A DNA stretch of 64,000 nt from Agroathelia rolfsii (taxonomy: Eukaryota > Basidiomycota > Agaricomycetes > Amylocorticiales > Amylocorticiaceae): NCBI GenBank assembly GCA_018343915.1, contig JABRWF010000003.1:620001-684000 (forward strand), in the 5' to 3' direction. This document shows, piece by piece, positions 22,615-32,682 of the stretch (position 1 is the stretch's first letter; every line of letters starts with the position of its first letter). The position numbers and the translations under genes were made by a program. A model generated the notes under the pieces. The model did not search any database and was not told the DNA's origin. It saw only the letters and a list, made by a program, of their open reading frames with translations.

Positions 22615-22935
22615 CATGTATATTTCCTCTTTGAGATCACCATATAGGTATGTATTATGTACATCAACACCCATGATATACTAGCCTTGGAGGACCAATA
22701 GTGCTAGCATTAGCCACATGGTCTCAAATCGGACAACAAGGGAAAAAATTTTGTTGAAGTCAATTCCTTCCTATTAGGAGAACCCTTTAGCTACTAATTG
22801 GGCCTTTTTACGGCCATCTAACTTAATGTCGAATACCTATTGGTTCTTAATGGTCTTTTTCCCTTTTGGGAGAGTAACCAGCTTAAAGACTTTGTGGCAT
22901 TTGAGAGCTGATAGCTCCTCACGGCATGCTTCCTT

Positions 22936-24850
22936 TTAATCTTTCTGATCATTAATACTAAATTTCTCAATGTCTTTGAAGGTCCATTCCCTTACTTTGG
23001 ACTCTTCTGGAAGCATACTTTCCGATTCTGGAATTGCAAATGCCAATAAGGTGTTCATCAATGGTACTTCCCCTTCCCGGCATATGTCGGTAAGTTGGAT
23101 AGTTTCAGGGTGTGAGTCTGTGTCATTACCAGGGCATACTTGTCCAGGCGGCGCTAGGTAGGATTCACCAGTGGCTGGCTTGTTGTGTGACTTGCTTTGC
23201 TCACTTGGTGGAGCTGGTGAAACTTCTCCAGATGTACCAAGACTAGTTAATGGAAGATATTGATTGGAGCTACCAGATCCAATACCAACCATTTGTTTCT
23301 AGCTTCTGATAGACTCAATTTCCCGTTCTATAGTAGACGGGGGTAGCTGGCCATAGACATTGTCTCTATACCGGTTAACCGGCCTTCTTTCATACTGAGA
23401 ATGTTAAACTACAGGTGGTGATTCCGGATCTAGCCTCCATAAATCAACTGGGAGTGGCGTGGAGGGTCTCTTGGGCTCCAGCTTAGGAAGTGATCCTTGT
23501 AAAGGTTCTTCTTCCGGCATGGGAGGCAAAGGTGATGGCACAGGGGAAGATAATCTTGGTATGTGAGGGGAACTTGGCAGACCGACCGGTGGCTCTGCCA
23601 TAGGGACACAAATATGAATTAATCCTTCATCATCATTGTGATCAATGGAAGATGGATTTTTAGTGAGATTCTTCCCCTCGCTAGGCATATTCCTGCCTAT
23701 TTGGGTCAGCATTTGCCAGTTTTGTGTTTTGCACTTTGAAAACACTTCTTCATCAAAAATAGCTATATAACCTAAAAAGGTCGTATTGTTTTTGGTGCGC
23801 ATAAAGCGGTACCTTTTGACACTGGGTTGGCCGCTGAGGTATATCATTAGCTCGCTCCAAGGAGCTTGCTTGTTTGCTCGGACTGCCTCTGAGAGATACA
23901 TGTATGCACCGCAGCCAAAGATGCGAAGTATGGAGATGTCTGGGACTTCTCCTTTAATGGCCTCATGAGGGGTCTTCCAGTGCAATTGCCACATGAGGAT
24001 GCAGTTGTACACATGTACTGCATACTCTAGGGAGAATTCCCACCAGGAGTCTGGGAGATACATAGTATGGCGTATAGCCTTGGCCTTTTCCATCAGGGTG
24101 CGGTTAAACTGCTCTACTCTACTATTTTGTTGAGGTGTATGCAGTATACTCTGTAGGATCTTGATCTCCTTTGATCTGAGAAGATCTAAGAATTCAGCCA
24201 ACTTGTATTCACCACCGGTGTTAGACATCCACTGTTTAATTGTGGAATTAAAGCAATTATTAACCATTGTGATAAAATCACATGTGGCCTTATATGTATC
24301 TAACTTCTTTCAAAGGAACTTGATCCATCTATGCAATGTATTGTCATCAAGGAAGGTGATCATGTATTTAAACTGGTGATATGACTCAACTGGGAATTTC
24401 TTCAGATCAGAATGAATCTTCTGGAAAGGCTCATCAGTGTGTGATTCCATTAATAGAAATGGGTGGGCGTGCATTTTTCCTTCTGTACAGCTTTTACACG
24501 GCTTCTATTCCCCTTTTAGGATCTCAATTGCTTCAGGAAAGCCTTGAGTGTGTTGATGTGCTTTTTAAAGCACAGCCTTAGATGGGTGGCCTAGCCAGTG
24601 ATGCATGATGTTGTAGTCAACAGCATACATGTCTTTACTGTATAGAGACACGTATTTGGATAGTGTGGCATCTAGGATGAAAGTGGAGAGGCAGGGGCCG
24701 GAAGGTCTACCTTATAAGAAGAGCTTACGGGATCCGGGCTAGAAGAGCTTAAGCCCATTAGCATCACCTAATAGAGTGAACCCATTTTATAAAAATTGCC
24801 TTATGGAGAGTAAATGTACTGTACCACCAGGAAGAATATATACCGGGTGC
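22936..24850 (-). pseudogene. Copia-C pol: pre-integrase, integrase and linker
   Basis: Minus strand: the pre-integrase segment (24850-24270), then integrase with MSNTGGEYKLAEFLDLL, HTPQQNSRVEQFNRTLMEKA and ILRIFGCGAYMYLSE, followed by a proline-rich linker (LSSPVPSPLPPMPEEEP) and an acidic segment ending at 22936. The catalytic D-D-E set is incomplete: the expected second D is N in SNTGGEY, and GRVE has become SRVE. Both are G-to-A changes. Stops near 24268 and 23403 also break it. Confidence 0.87.
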
Positions 24851-25426
24851 AGCTAAATCCTCTTTTGTACACCTTTGTTCATTACGTCTAAGAAGACGGT
24901 TCCCATTTTAGACACTGTCATAGGTCCTTTCATGGTTGACATGGAGATAGACTCATTTAGTGGTGCCTCATCCGCTAAGTCACTCTCATAGGGGGTAAAG
25001 TGGAGCAATGCTCTAGTGTCTAACATCCATCTGGATGATTCTTGCTTTCCTTTTCCCTTATATTTTACATACTTTGTGATATCAACCGAATAAATACAAT
25101 TAATTACAAAAAAGCTGTCAGGGATAGCGTATTCTACAGGGTATACTACGTTATCATCTGTTAGATACATTGTTAGTACAGAGAATTTTGTAGCAAGGGA
25201 ATATATTTGCATTGATTCCCACTCGATTTCATCATCAGAGCCGTAAGAAATTCTTTCTTCAAATGGCGTGCTCCTGCAATGTTTGAGCGGGCATCCTTCT
25301 TTGGGGACGGGCTCCTCCAGAATCTCCATAAGCGATCTTACTTGCTCATCATGCTTGGCCATCTCAATGTTGACGACCTTCTGAGTAGAAACGCCCTTCT
25401 TTTTAGAGTAGAGTTAGGAGATAGCG

Positions 25427-26448
25427 TGTTGAAAGATTGAATATTTACAAGCTTCATATCTTTGCAATAATTCCAATGAATACTTTAAATAATCATCTAA
25501 CATCATATCATAAATTATTATTTATTTCATGAATTTACAACCGTTCATTGTTGAGATATTAACAATTCTTTACATGCATATATTCATTGAAATAATATGT
25601 ATATATTCTTTTATTTAATATTTTCAATATTTCATTATATCTAATCTTATCAGAGATAAGATTATCATATCTAAGGTCACTTGACTTTATTATTTATGAA
25701 TATCTTTTTCAAATATTAAACAATTCCATTTAAATATTCATTTCTCAATAATCATTGTGAATATTACTAATTGATTTTTCACGCCCTAGATCCTTGCTTA
25801 TAAATCACAAAAATATTTACTAAGCAAATTCATAATATTAGTAATATTTATAAAATATTACTAATACAGATCTAATAATAGGATATTGAGATCAATAGAC
25901 ATTTTACTTACTAATACTATACAAATTACTTACTAAGCACACAGATTGCTTACCAAGCATATTATTTAGCAAATAGGAATATTACTAAGCTGATTTATAA
26001 GCTGATTTGTAAGCAATCCTTCTTACTAAGCGGATTAGATAAGCACAGGATTGGCTTACTAATCTTGTAGAAATTAGAATATTTTGTATTATATAAGCAC
26101 CAGCAAATTTGGCTGGAAATGAGAAGTTATTTCACTCAAAAATAGTGAGTTAAATAGTCTAAGGACTAGCTCACAAGTACTAACTTCACTAACAGACTTA
26201 CTAAGTCTACAATAAGACAACAAGCCTTTCCTAAAGGGAAAATAAGTAGGTAGTCTCAAAGGGACACCAGCTAAGTCTTATATTAAAGATATAGAAGTAA
26301 ACTAATCGCTTCTGATTTCTTGTAGATTCAAGCCTATCTACCAAGATAACTAATCCTGCACTTTTCTACCACAAGTAAGTGTTTGGTTTAAACAAGGTTT
26401 ACAGTAGTGCATACGTGCATTACATTCTATATCATAACCCTTTCAACA
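25427..26448 (+). repeat. Solo LTR of the Copia-A type
   Basis: It is 1,022 bp, TGTTGAAAGATTGAATATTT to CCCTTTCAACA, in the opposite orientation to the Copia-A element. It is flanked by TSD TAGCG (25422-25426) and CAGCG (26449-26453), one transition apart. No internal sequence remains. Its inner end still reads CAACA, showing the undecayed LTR terminus that is CATTA in Copia-A. Confidence 0.93.
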
Positions 26449-27429
26449 CAGCGTTCTGGACACTGGGGAAGAATGGGCCACCTGTGTAGTGCAGGTGGGC
26501 CGGAGTCCTAAAGAACTGGGTCCAAGTGCTTAGTCCAGCAGCTAAGAAGCTTGTGATGGAGGTGCTGGTGGGCGCGGAGAGCGCGGGGGGACTATCCAGT
26601 ATGACAACGTCGGCAAAATTGCCAGTTTTGGAGTCAGAATCATCATTGGCTACTTTAGCTTGGGCCTTGCCCTTGCTTTTTTTGCCACAACGGTTCTTCT
26701 TCTTGTCATCACCTTTCTGCTGCTGTTGTTTTTGGGGCTGCTGCTGCTGGTTGGCTTACTGGCTGAATTTGGGGTCCTTCCCCTTTTTCTGCACTATACT
26801 AGCCTTCTGGGCCTTCTCCTGCAACTTACCCACCCTAGATATTATCTGGATCTCGGAGCATGTCTGGAGCTTCTCCTGGATTTTCTTGAATGTAATGTCC
26901 GAGTGCTTCTTGATTCCTGCCAGAATGATTTCTTTTACAGAGTCCAGGCTCTGTGGCAGTACATCGATGAGCCATATGTCCTTGACAAACTTAGGCACAT
27001 TGACTCCTTGTACATTGATTTGACCAATTAGGTCAGCCAATTCCTGAACTTGGACCATGATGTCCTTGTTTAGGTTGATGGCAAAGCAGGCCATGCATTT
27101 CCAAAGTTGGAAGATCAGGATGGGACTTGGTCAACCAAACTTCTCCTTTAGGTGTGCCTACACAAGGTAAGTGTGCCCGAGGATCTTGCACTTATTTATC
27201 AGTGACAGTGTGAGTTTGGCCTTGATACATCCCAAGGCGGAGGAATCAGCAATGAGCTATTCCTTGTTCATTACTTTCCACTTCTTCTGTCATGCCGCTT
27301 TATCGGCAGCCAGCTTGTCTTCCACTTTGATAAATAGAACGGGAGCAAAATCTCCGTCAGTGATATAGATCCAGTTACCCATAGCCTGAAGATATGTCTG
27401 CATCTTCTTTGACCAGTCAAGGTAGTTAT

Positions 27430-28461
27430 TGTTAAACTATCGTAGTTCTTGGGTTGTATAGTGTGGCTATATGCTAGCTCACAAGTTACCTGTTGTGAAG
27501 CAAACACTTACTTGTAAAGAAAAGTGCAGGCTTTGAGTTGTTCCTAAGATAAGGCAAGGTTTCCTAGGATAGGAAGCAATTAGTAACTTTGCTATACTGA
27601 AGATAAGACTGTAGCCGGTGTCCCTTTGAGACTACCTACTTGTTTTCCCTTTAGGAAAGGCTTGTTGTCTTATAGTAGACTTGGTAAGTCTGTTGGTGAA
27701 GTTAGTACTCTAGGAGCTAGTCTTGTAGACTATTTAACTCACTATTTTTGAGTGAAATAACTTGTCATTTCCAGCCGAATTTGCTGGTGCTTATATAATA
27801 CAAAATATTCTAATTTCTACAAGATTAGTAAGCCAATCCTGTGCTTATCTAATCCACTTAGTAAGAAGGTTGCTTACAAATCAGCTTATAAATCAGCTTA
27901 GTAATATTCCTATTTGCTGAATAATATGCTTGGTAAGCAATCTGTGTGCTTAGTAAGTAATTTGTATAGTATTAGTAAGTAAAATGTCTATTGATCTCAA
28001 TATCCTATTATTAGATCTGTATTAGTAATATTTTATAAATATTACTAATATTATGAATTTGCTTAGTAAATATTTTTGTGATTTATAAGCAAGGATCTAG
28101 GGCGTGAAAAATCAATTAGTAATATTCACAATGATTATTTAGAAATGAATATTTAAATAGAATTGTTTAATATTTATGAAAAAGATATTCATAAATGATA
28201 AAGTCAAGTGACCTCAGATATGATAATCTTATCTCTGATAAGATTAGATATAATGAAATATTGAAAATATTAAATAAAAGAATATATGCATATTATTTCA
28301 ATGAATATATGCATGTAAAGAATTGTTAATATCTCAACAATGAACAGTTGTAAAATCATGAAATAAATAATCATGTATGATATGATGTTGGATGATTATT
28401 TGAAGTATTTATTGGAATTATTGGAAAGATATGAAGCCTGTAAATATTCAATCTTTCAACA
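27430..28461 (-). repeat. Chimeric solo LTR (Copia-B-like end, Copia-A-like body)
   Basis: It is 1,032 bp with TSD GTTAT (27425-27429) and GTTAC (28462-28466). From the high end to about 27,620 it follows the Copia-A LTR closely. The last 190 bases (27430-27620) follow the Copia-B LTR instead (CTATCGTAGTTCTTGGGTTG, ATATGCTAGCTCACAAGTTA). It lies in Copia-C gag. Confidence 0.85.
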
Positions 28462-28723
28462 GTTACCAGCACCGGCAAGGGTGGGCACAGTCGAGAGAAG
28501 GGAAGTGGTGCCAAAGGACATATTAAATGTGTTCTATAATAAGCACAACATTCAGTTAGCCTAGGTACACACAATAAAATCACACAAAATGGAATTTAAA
28601 AATAAGAACCACCTAAGTGGCGTGCTGAGAAGCACAGCTACCTAGACTGCATGTGCGGGAGTTTAGACCCTGCTACCCAAAGGGCGCAAGGTTGCACATC
28701 CTGTATATATAGAGCTCATAACC

Positions 28724-29087
28724 TGATGAATGGTACTAGTCCTAAGACCAGCAGTACATCCATCTAGCCACTACTGCACTGTATACTACATTACATGGTG
28801 TACTACTACTATGTACTTATACTTATATACTATACTATACACACTAGCTAATATATTCTATATATTAGACTTACTTGAGTAATGGGTGATAAGCGGTGAG
28901 GCTTAAGTATGTGTGTAGGTGCGAAGTGGTGGTGATGGTTCAGGTATAAAAACCATTATTATTAAAGTACATTACTAACTTGCATATATAGTCTACTTTA
29001 ATCTCCTACTAAATATTGGAGCTCCACTCCAATTTTCCTTGTTGCGTCTTTGGCACAGCCGCTAGGGCGTTCCGTATAGTTGCAACA
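28724..29087 (-). repeat. Copia-C 5' LTR
   Basis: It is 364 bp, TGTTGCAACTATACGGAACG to CCATTCATCA on the minus strand, with intact TG/CA ends. The primer-binding site GGTTATGAGCTC (28712-28723) follows directly, complementary to the initiator tRNA-Met anticodon arm with one mismatch. Confidence 0.92.
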
Positions 29088-29092
29088 TATAG

Positions 29093-29442
29093 TTGCCTGT
29101 GGTTACAAAACTTAGAACCTCCTCTAGGTCTTCTGATTTGATAGAGGGGCTGAAGGGCAATAGGTAGCCTGATTAGGAAGGTATATCAGTTTCCTAATTG
29201 AGTATTTCCTTATCTATGCTTACTGTTGAGATCTAAAAGCCACTAATGATTGATCTCTTGATCCTCAATGATCTGCTGATCAAGGGTTTCTGCGATGGCA
29301 ACCTGATTAGCAGAGTTGATTGTCTAGGTAATGGCAAGGTTGAAAGAAGTAGTATTTGATTGGAAAGACACTAGAAAGGGGAATTGTTTAGTTAGCTACT
29401 CCTGATTTATCTGAGTTGCCTATTTAGGCAGGGCTCATAACC
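29093..29442 (-). pseudogene. Copia-B ORF-X1 5' end and primer-binding site
   Basis: The primer-binding site GGTTATGAGCCC is at 29431-29442, directly inside the 5' LTR. Below it is an intron-like stretch ending CCCCTTTCTAG, as in Copia-A, then the start of ORF-X1 (VSFQSNTTSFNLAI, with Q-to-stop changes). Copia-C then interrupts it; the frame continues at 19809. Confidence 0.6.
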
Positions 29443-30331
29443 TATTGAACTATGGTAGTTCTTGTGTTGTATAGTGTGGCTATATACTAGCTCACAAGTT
29501 ACCTATTATAAAGCAAATACTTACTTGTGTGAAAAGTGCAGGCTTGAATTGTTTCCTAAGATTTAGGCAAGGTTTCCTAGGTGGGAAGCAATTAGTAACT
29601 TTGCTATACTTAAGATAAGACTATAGCCGGTGTCCCTTTAAGACTACCTACTTAATTTCCCTTGGGAAAGGCTTCTGATCTTGTCTTGTAGACTTTGTAA
29701 GTCTGAGGTAAAGTTAGTACCCTAGGAGCTAGTCTTGTAGACTATTTAACTCACTATTTTTGAGTGAAATAACTTATATTTTACAGCTAATTTAGCTAGG
29801 GTTTATATACTACAAAATATTCTAATTTCTGAATGATTTATAAGCAATGTCTTTGCTTAAGTAATCTGCTTGGTAAGCAAAGAGTGTAAGGTTTATGCTG
29901 ATAAATCTGCTCTGTAAGCTAAGTATAGTATTTATAAGCAAATTGAATATTTGAATGAATAGGAAAGTGATATTAGTAATATATCTTAAATATTACTAAT
30001 ATCTTTGAAGGTGATTACTAATTTATTTGTGTGATTTATAAGCTGATTTATAATCACAATTGTGTATTAGTAAGTAAAGTGAATTGTTTTAACAAAAGAT
30101 ATTTAAAATGAATATTTAAATAATTTTTAAGAAATGAATATTGAAATATGAATATATTTTGGAAATATTCAGAATAAAGTGAATGAATGATTGCTTTATA
30201 TCTCCACAACTAATGGTTGTAAATTCTTGAAATAAATAATAGTGATAGATGAGATATAAACTGATTTATTGAAGTGTTCATTGGAATATTTAGAAAGATT
30301 GGATATATTGAAATATGCGTATCTTTCAATA
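29443..30331 (-). repeat. Copia-B 5' LTR
   Basis: It is 889 bp and the partner of 1748-2636. The outer end is followed by TSD CATGC (30332-30336). The inner end abuts the primer-binding site. Confidence 0.92.
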
Positions 30332-30336
30332 CATGC

Positions 30337-30791
30337 TAGAGGTTGTAAGCGTGCTTTGTGCTGCTTGCAGTAGAGATAAGCTCAGTGTAAGTCTCTGTGT
30401 ACACACATAAGACAGGTCCAGCCCTTGTGGTGACTATTTGCGTTTGCAATAATACAAAAACCAATATAGTGCTCAGTACACCTAAAGTAAACAAAGGCTT
30501 GCCCTACGTTTATCAAGGCTAAGATACCCTGCATGCATATCTACATATACAAGATAGATTGGTATCTCAACTATAGACCTTGCTTGAAAGTCTAGTAGAC
30601 TTGGAGTAAAGCCTGGTGACAGCAAAGCTCCTTCTTGAGTGATGGTGGAAACTGTGCACAAGGTGTGTACATCCTTGCATCCCAGGCCTTGGGAGTTGTA
30701 AAACAGCCGTTACAGGCTACCCTGTACCTTACAGGGGTTAACGTAGGCTCTGGTTGAGTTTTGGTAACAAGAGGCAGGTGTGCTCTTGACA
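30337..30791 (+). repeat. Ty3/gypsy 3' LTR, right part
   Basis: It continues the LTR broken at 1747 (TAGAGGTTGTAAGCGTGC to GTGCTCTTGACA). It aligns with 32240-32677 of the intact solo LTR, including the AGGCTTGCCCTA stretch and the CTTGACA end. Confidence 0.9.
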
Positions 30792-31672
30792 CTAAGGCTT
30801 AGAATGCGAGGGTATACACTTCCCTGTACACGGTCTTTATTGTCACTCATACTAGAGCTCTTCAATCTCTAGGCTTTACTCTAAGTCTACTAGACTTTCA
30901 AGCAAAAGATACTATTGAGACACCAATGATCTTATGTATATAAATATGTGTTGGGGTATCTTAACCTTGACAAGTGCAGGGCAGAGCCTTTACTTGCTTG
31001 AGTGTACTAAGCACTATATAGTTTGTGTTTCTGCTAATGCAAATAGTCACCACTAGGACTGGACCTATCTTATGTATGCACACAGAGACTTGCACTAAGC
31101 TTGTCTCTTCTGTAAGCAGCACGGAGCATGCTTATAACCTCCTAGCACTAAGCAGAGAGGATTTGATAGGGGAGGGGAGAGAGAGAGATAGGGACTCTGA
31201 AGACAAAGATTTTATTATGTTAGTCAACTACTGGATACAAAGCACTATTGTGCTTACCTGAAGACAAAGAGAACAAATCTGGGGTCTTCAGGTAGAGGCA
31301 CTACAGGGTTATATACTAATTCTACCTGGTCTATGCACAGAGGTGCTAAGTATAATGCAATATTGCACCATAGTAAGTCTATGATGGTATTATATTCTAG
31401 ACCCATACTATAGACCTACTTATATAACAAGTCATATGACTAGTGGTCACATGATGGCTAGTTATATGATGACTGATCACATGACTTTACTTAGTCATCA
31501 GAGTGCTTATATAATGTTTATGTAATATATATATTATATACCAAAAAATTGAGAAAAATCAGGAAAAATTCGGAAAAATACTGAGAAATTCTAAATAAAT
31601 TTATAATACATAGATTGACTTGTAACAAATATATTATTCTCACTCCAAGATTTTTTTTTTCTTTATATATCC
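30792..31672 (-). repeat. Truncated inverted gypsy LTR with flanks
   Basis: From about 30872 to 31627 the minus strand matches the same gypsy LTR, starting TGTTACAAGTCAATCTATG at 31627. It loses the last 240 or so bases of the LTR. Bases 30792-30871 and 31628-31672 match no other repeat here; the latter contains a T-run. No gene is seen. Confidence 0.8.
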
Positions 31673-32677
31673 TGTTACAAGTTGATCTATGTACTATAAA
31701 TTTATTTAGAATTTCTTATTATTTTTCTGAATTTTTCCTGATTTTTCTTGATTTTTCCTGATTTTTCTTGATTTTTTTTGGTATATAATATGTATATTAC
31801 ATAATTGGACGTTATATAAGCACTCTAATGACTAAGCAAGTCATGTGACCAGTCATCATATGACTGGCTATCATGTAACTACTAGTCATGTGACATATTA
31901 TATAAGCAAGGCCTAAAGCATAGGTTTAGACTATAACATCATTATAGACTCATTATAATGCAATATCATATTATACTTAGCATTACCATATACAGACCAT
32001 ATACCAGGTGTATAGACCAGGTAGAATTAGTATATAACCCTGTAGTGTCTCTACCTGAAGACCTCAGATTCATTCTCTTTGTCTTCAGGTAAGCACAGTA
32101 GTGCTTTGTATTAAATAGTTGACTAACATAATAAAAACTTCATCTTCAGAGTTACTATACTCTAGGCTTGTAGAGCCTATCCCCCCTCTCTCTTTCTCCC
32201 CCACAAAATCCTCCCTGCTTTGTGCTAAGAGGTAATAGGTGTGCTCTATGCTGCCTATTGTTTAGAGGTTGCTTAGTGCTCCTCTACATGTACACTACAT
32301 AAAATAGGCTCAGGCTTTGTGCTAGCCACTTGCAGTTGTTAATCACAAAATCATAGTGCTTAGTACACCTAAGTAAACAAAGGCTTGCCCTATGTTTATC
32401 AAGGCTAAGATACCCTGCATGTATATCTACATACACAAGATAGATTGGTGTCCCAACCGTAAACCTTGCTTGAAAGTCTTGTAGACTTGGAGTAAAGCCT
32501 GGTAACAGTAAAGCTCCATCTTGAGTGATAGTGGAAACTATGCACAAGGCATGTACATCCTTGTATCCTAGGCCTTGGGAGTTGTAAAACAGCCATTACA
32601 GACTACCTTGTATCTTAGAGAGGTTTACATAGGCACTGGTTGAGTTTTAGTAGCAAGAGGCAGGTGTGCTCTTGACA
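31673..32677 (+). repeat. Intact solo Ty3/gypsy LTR
   Basis: It is 1,005 bp, TGTTACAAGTTGATC to GTGCTCTTGACA, with a perfect 5-bp TSD TATCC (31668-31672 and 32678-32682). It serves as the reference for the split copy at 1286/30337. Confidence 0.92.
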
Positions 32678-32682
32678 TATCC

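Larger units (their letters stand above)
20197..22935 (-). pseudogene. Copia-C pol: reverse transcriptase and RNase H (split by two solo LTRs)
   Basis: From 22935 down I read RT with NTYLYGDLKEEIYM, interrupted by a 601-bp LTR and resuming as EQPEGFKVKGGEYIV, KALYGLKQAGLTW, then the catalytic box as YINNVLFFG instead of YVDD. RNase H follows (LIAYSDSDYAGNPNNHCSITG, LTKAEYMAVSDCAKQ), interrupted by a second 601-bp LTR within CCDSNNIGA, then SKHIDTQYYHIR and NPADIFTKNL, with TAG at 20197. Both catalytic aspartates are changed to asparagine by G-to-A, so this RT is dead independently of the insertions. Confidence 0.9.
24853..28521 (-). pseudogene. Copia-C gag and protease (split by two solo LTRs)
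   Basis: The gag start ATG is at 28521 (MSFGTTSLLSTVPTLAG). The chimeric LTR at 27430-28461 cuts it after AGAGNY, and it resumes with LDWSKKMQTYLQAMGNW, a typical copia gag N-terminus, then KCMACFAINLNKDIMVQVQE and a lysine/glutamine-rich tail. The Copia-A-type solo LTR (25427-26448) splits the region before the zinc-binding and protease part. Protease at about 25020 reads WMLDTRALLHFTPYE: the active-site DTG has become DTR by G-to-A. Many other stops are present. Confidence 0.85.
19810..29087 (-). mobile_element. Copia-C: second Ty1/copia family inserted in Copia-B
   Basis: The 364-bp LTRs at 19810-20173 and 28724-29087 flank a gag-pol on the minus strand. TSDs are TGTAG (19805-19809) and TATAG (29088-29092), differing by one transition. 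The element interrupts ORF-X1 of Copia-B. It carries four later insertions: solo LTRs at 20463-21063, 22014-22614, 25427-26448 and 27430-28461. Without them it is about 6.0 kb and has no counterpart of ORF-X1 or ORF-X2. Protein sequence is clearly different from Copia-A and Copia-B. Confidence 0.92.
1748..30331 (-). mobile_element. Copia-B: Ty1/copia element hosting nested insertions
   Basis: The 889-bp LTRs at 1748-2636 and 29443-30331 have equal length and clear homology, and a perfect 5-bp TSD (CATGC, 1743-1747 and 30332-30336) brackets the whole 28,584 bp. The element reads on the minus strand: 5' LTR, primer-binding site, upstream ORF-X1 and ORF-X2, gag, protease, integrase, RT, RNase H, polypurine tract, 3' LTR. 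It is interrupted by Copia-A (4191-13781), an 848-bp LTR-like insertion (17994-18841) and Copia-C (19810-29087). Without these it would be about 8.9 kb, long for Ty1/copia because of the extra 5' ORFs. The target was the 3' LTR of the gypsy element. Confidence 0.93.

Noticed and set aside
19810..29087. Copia-C as a copy of the same family as Copia-A and Copia-B
   Set aside because: LTR length and sequence, gag, integrase and RT differ strongly and the extra 5' frames are absent.
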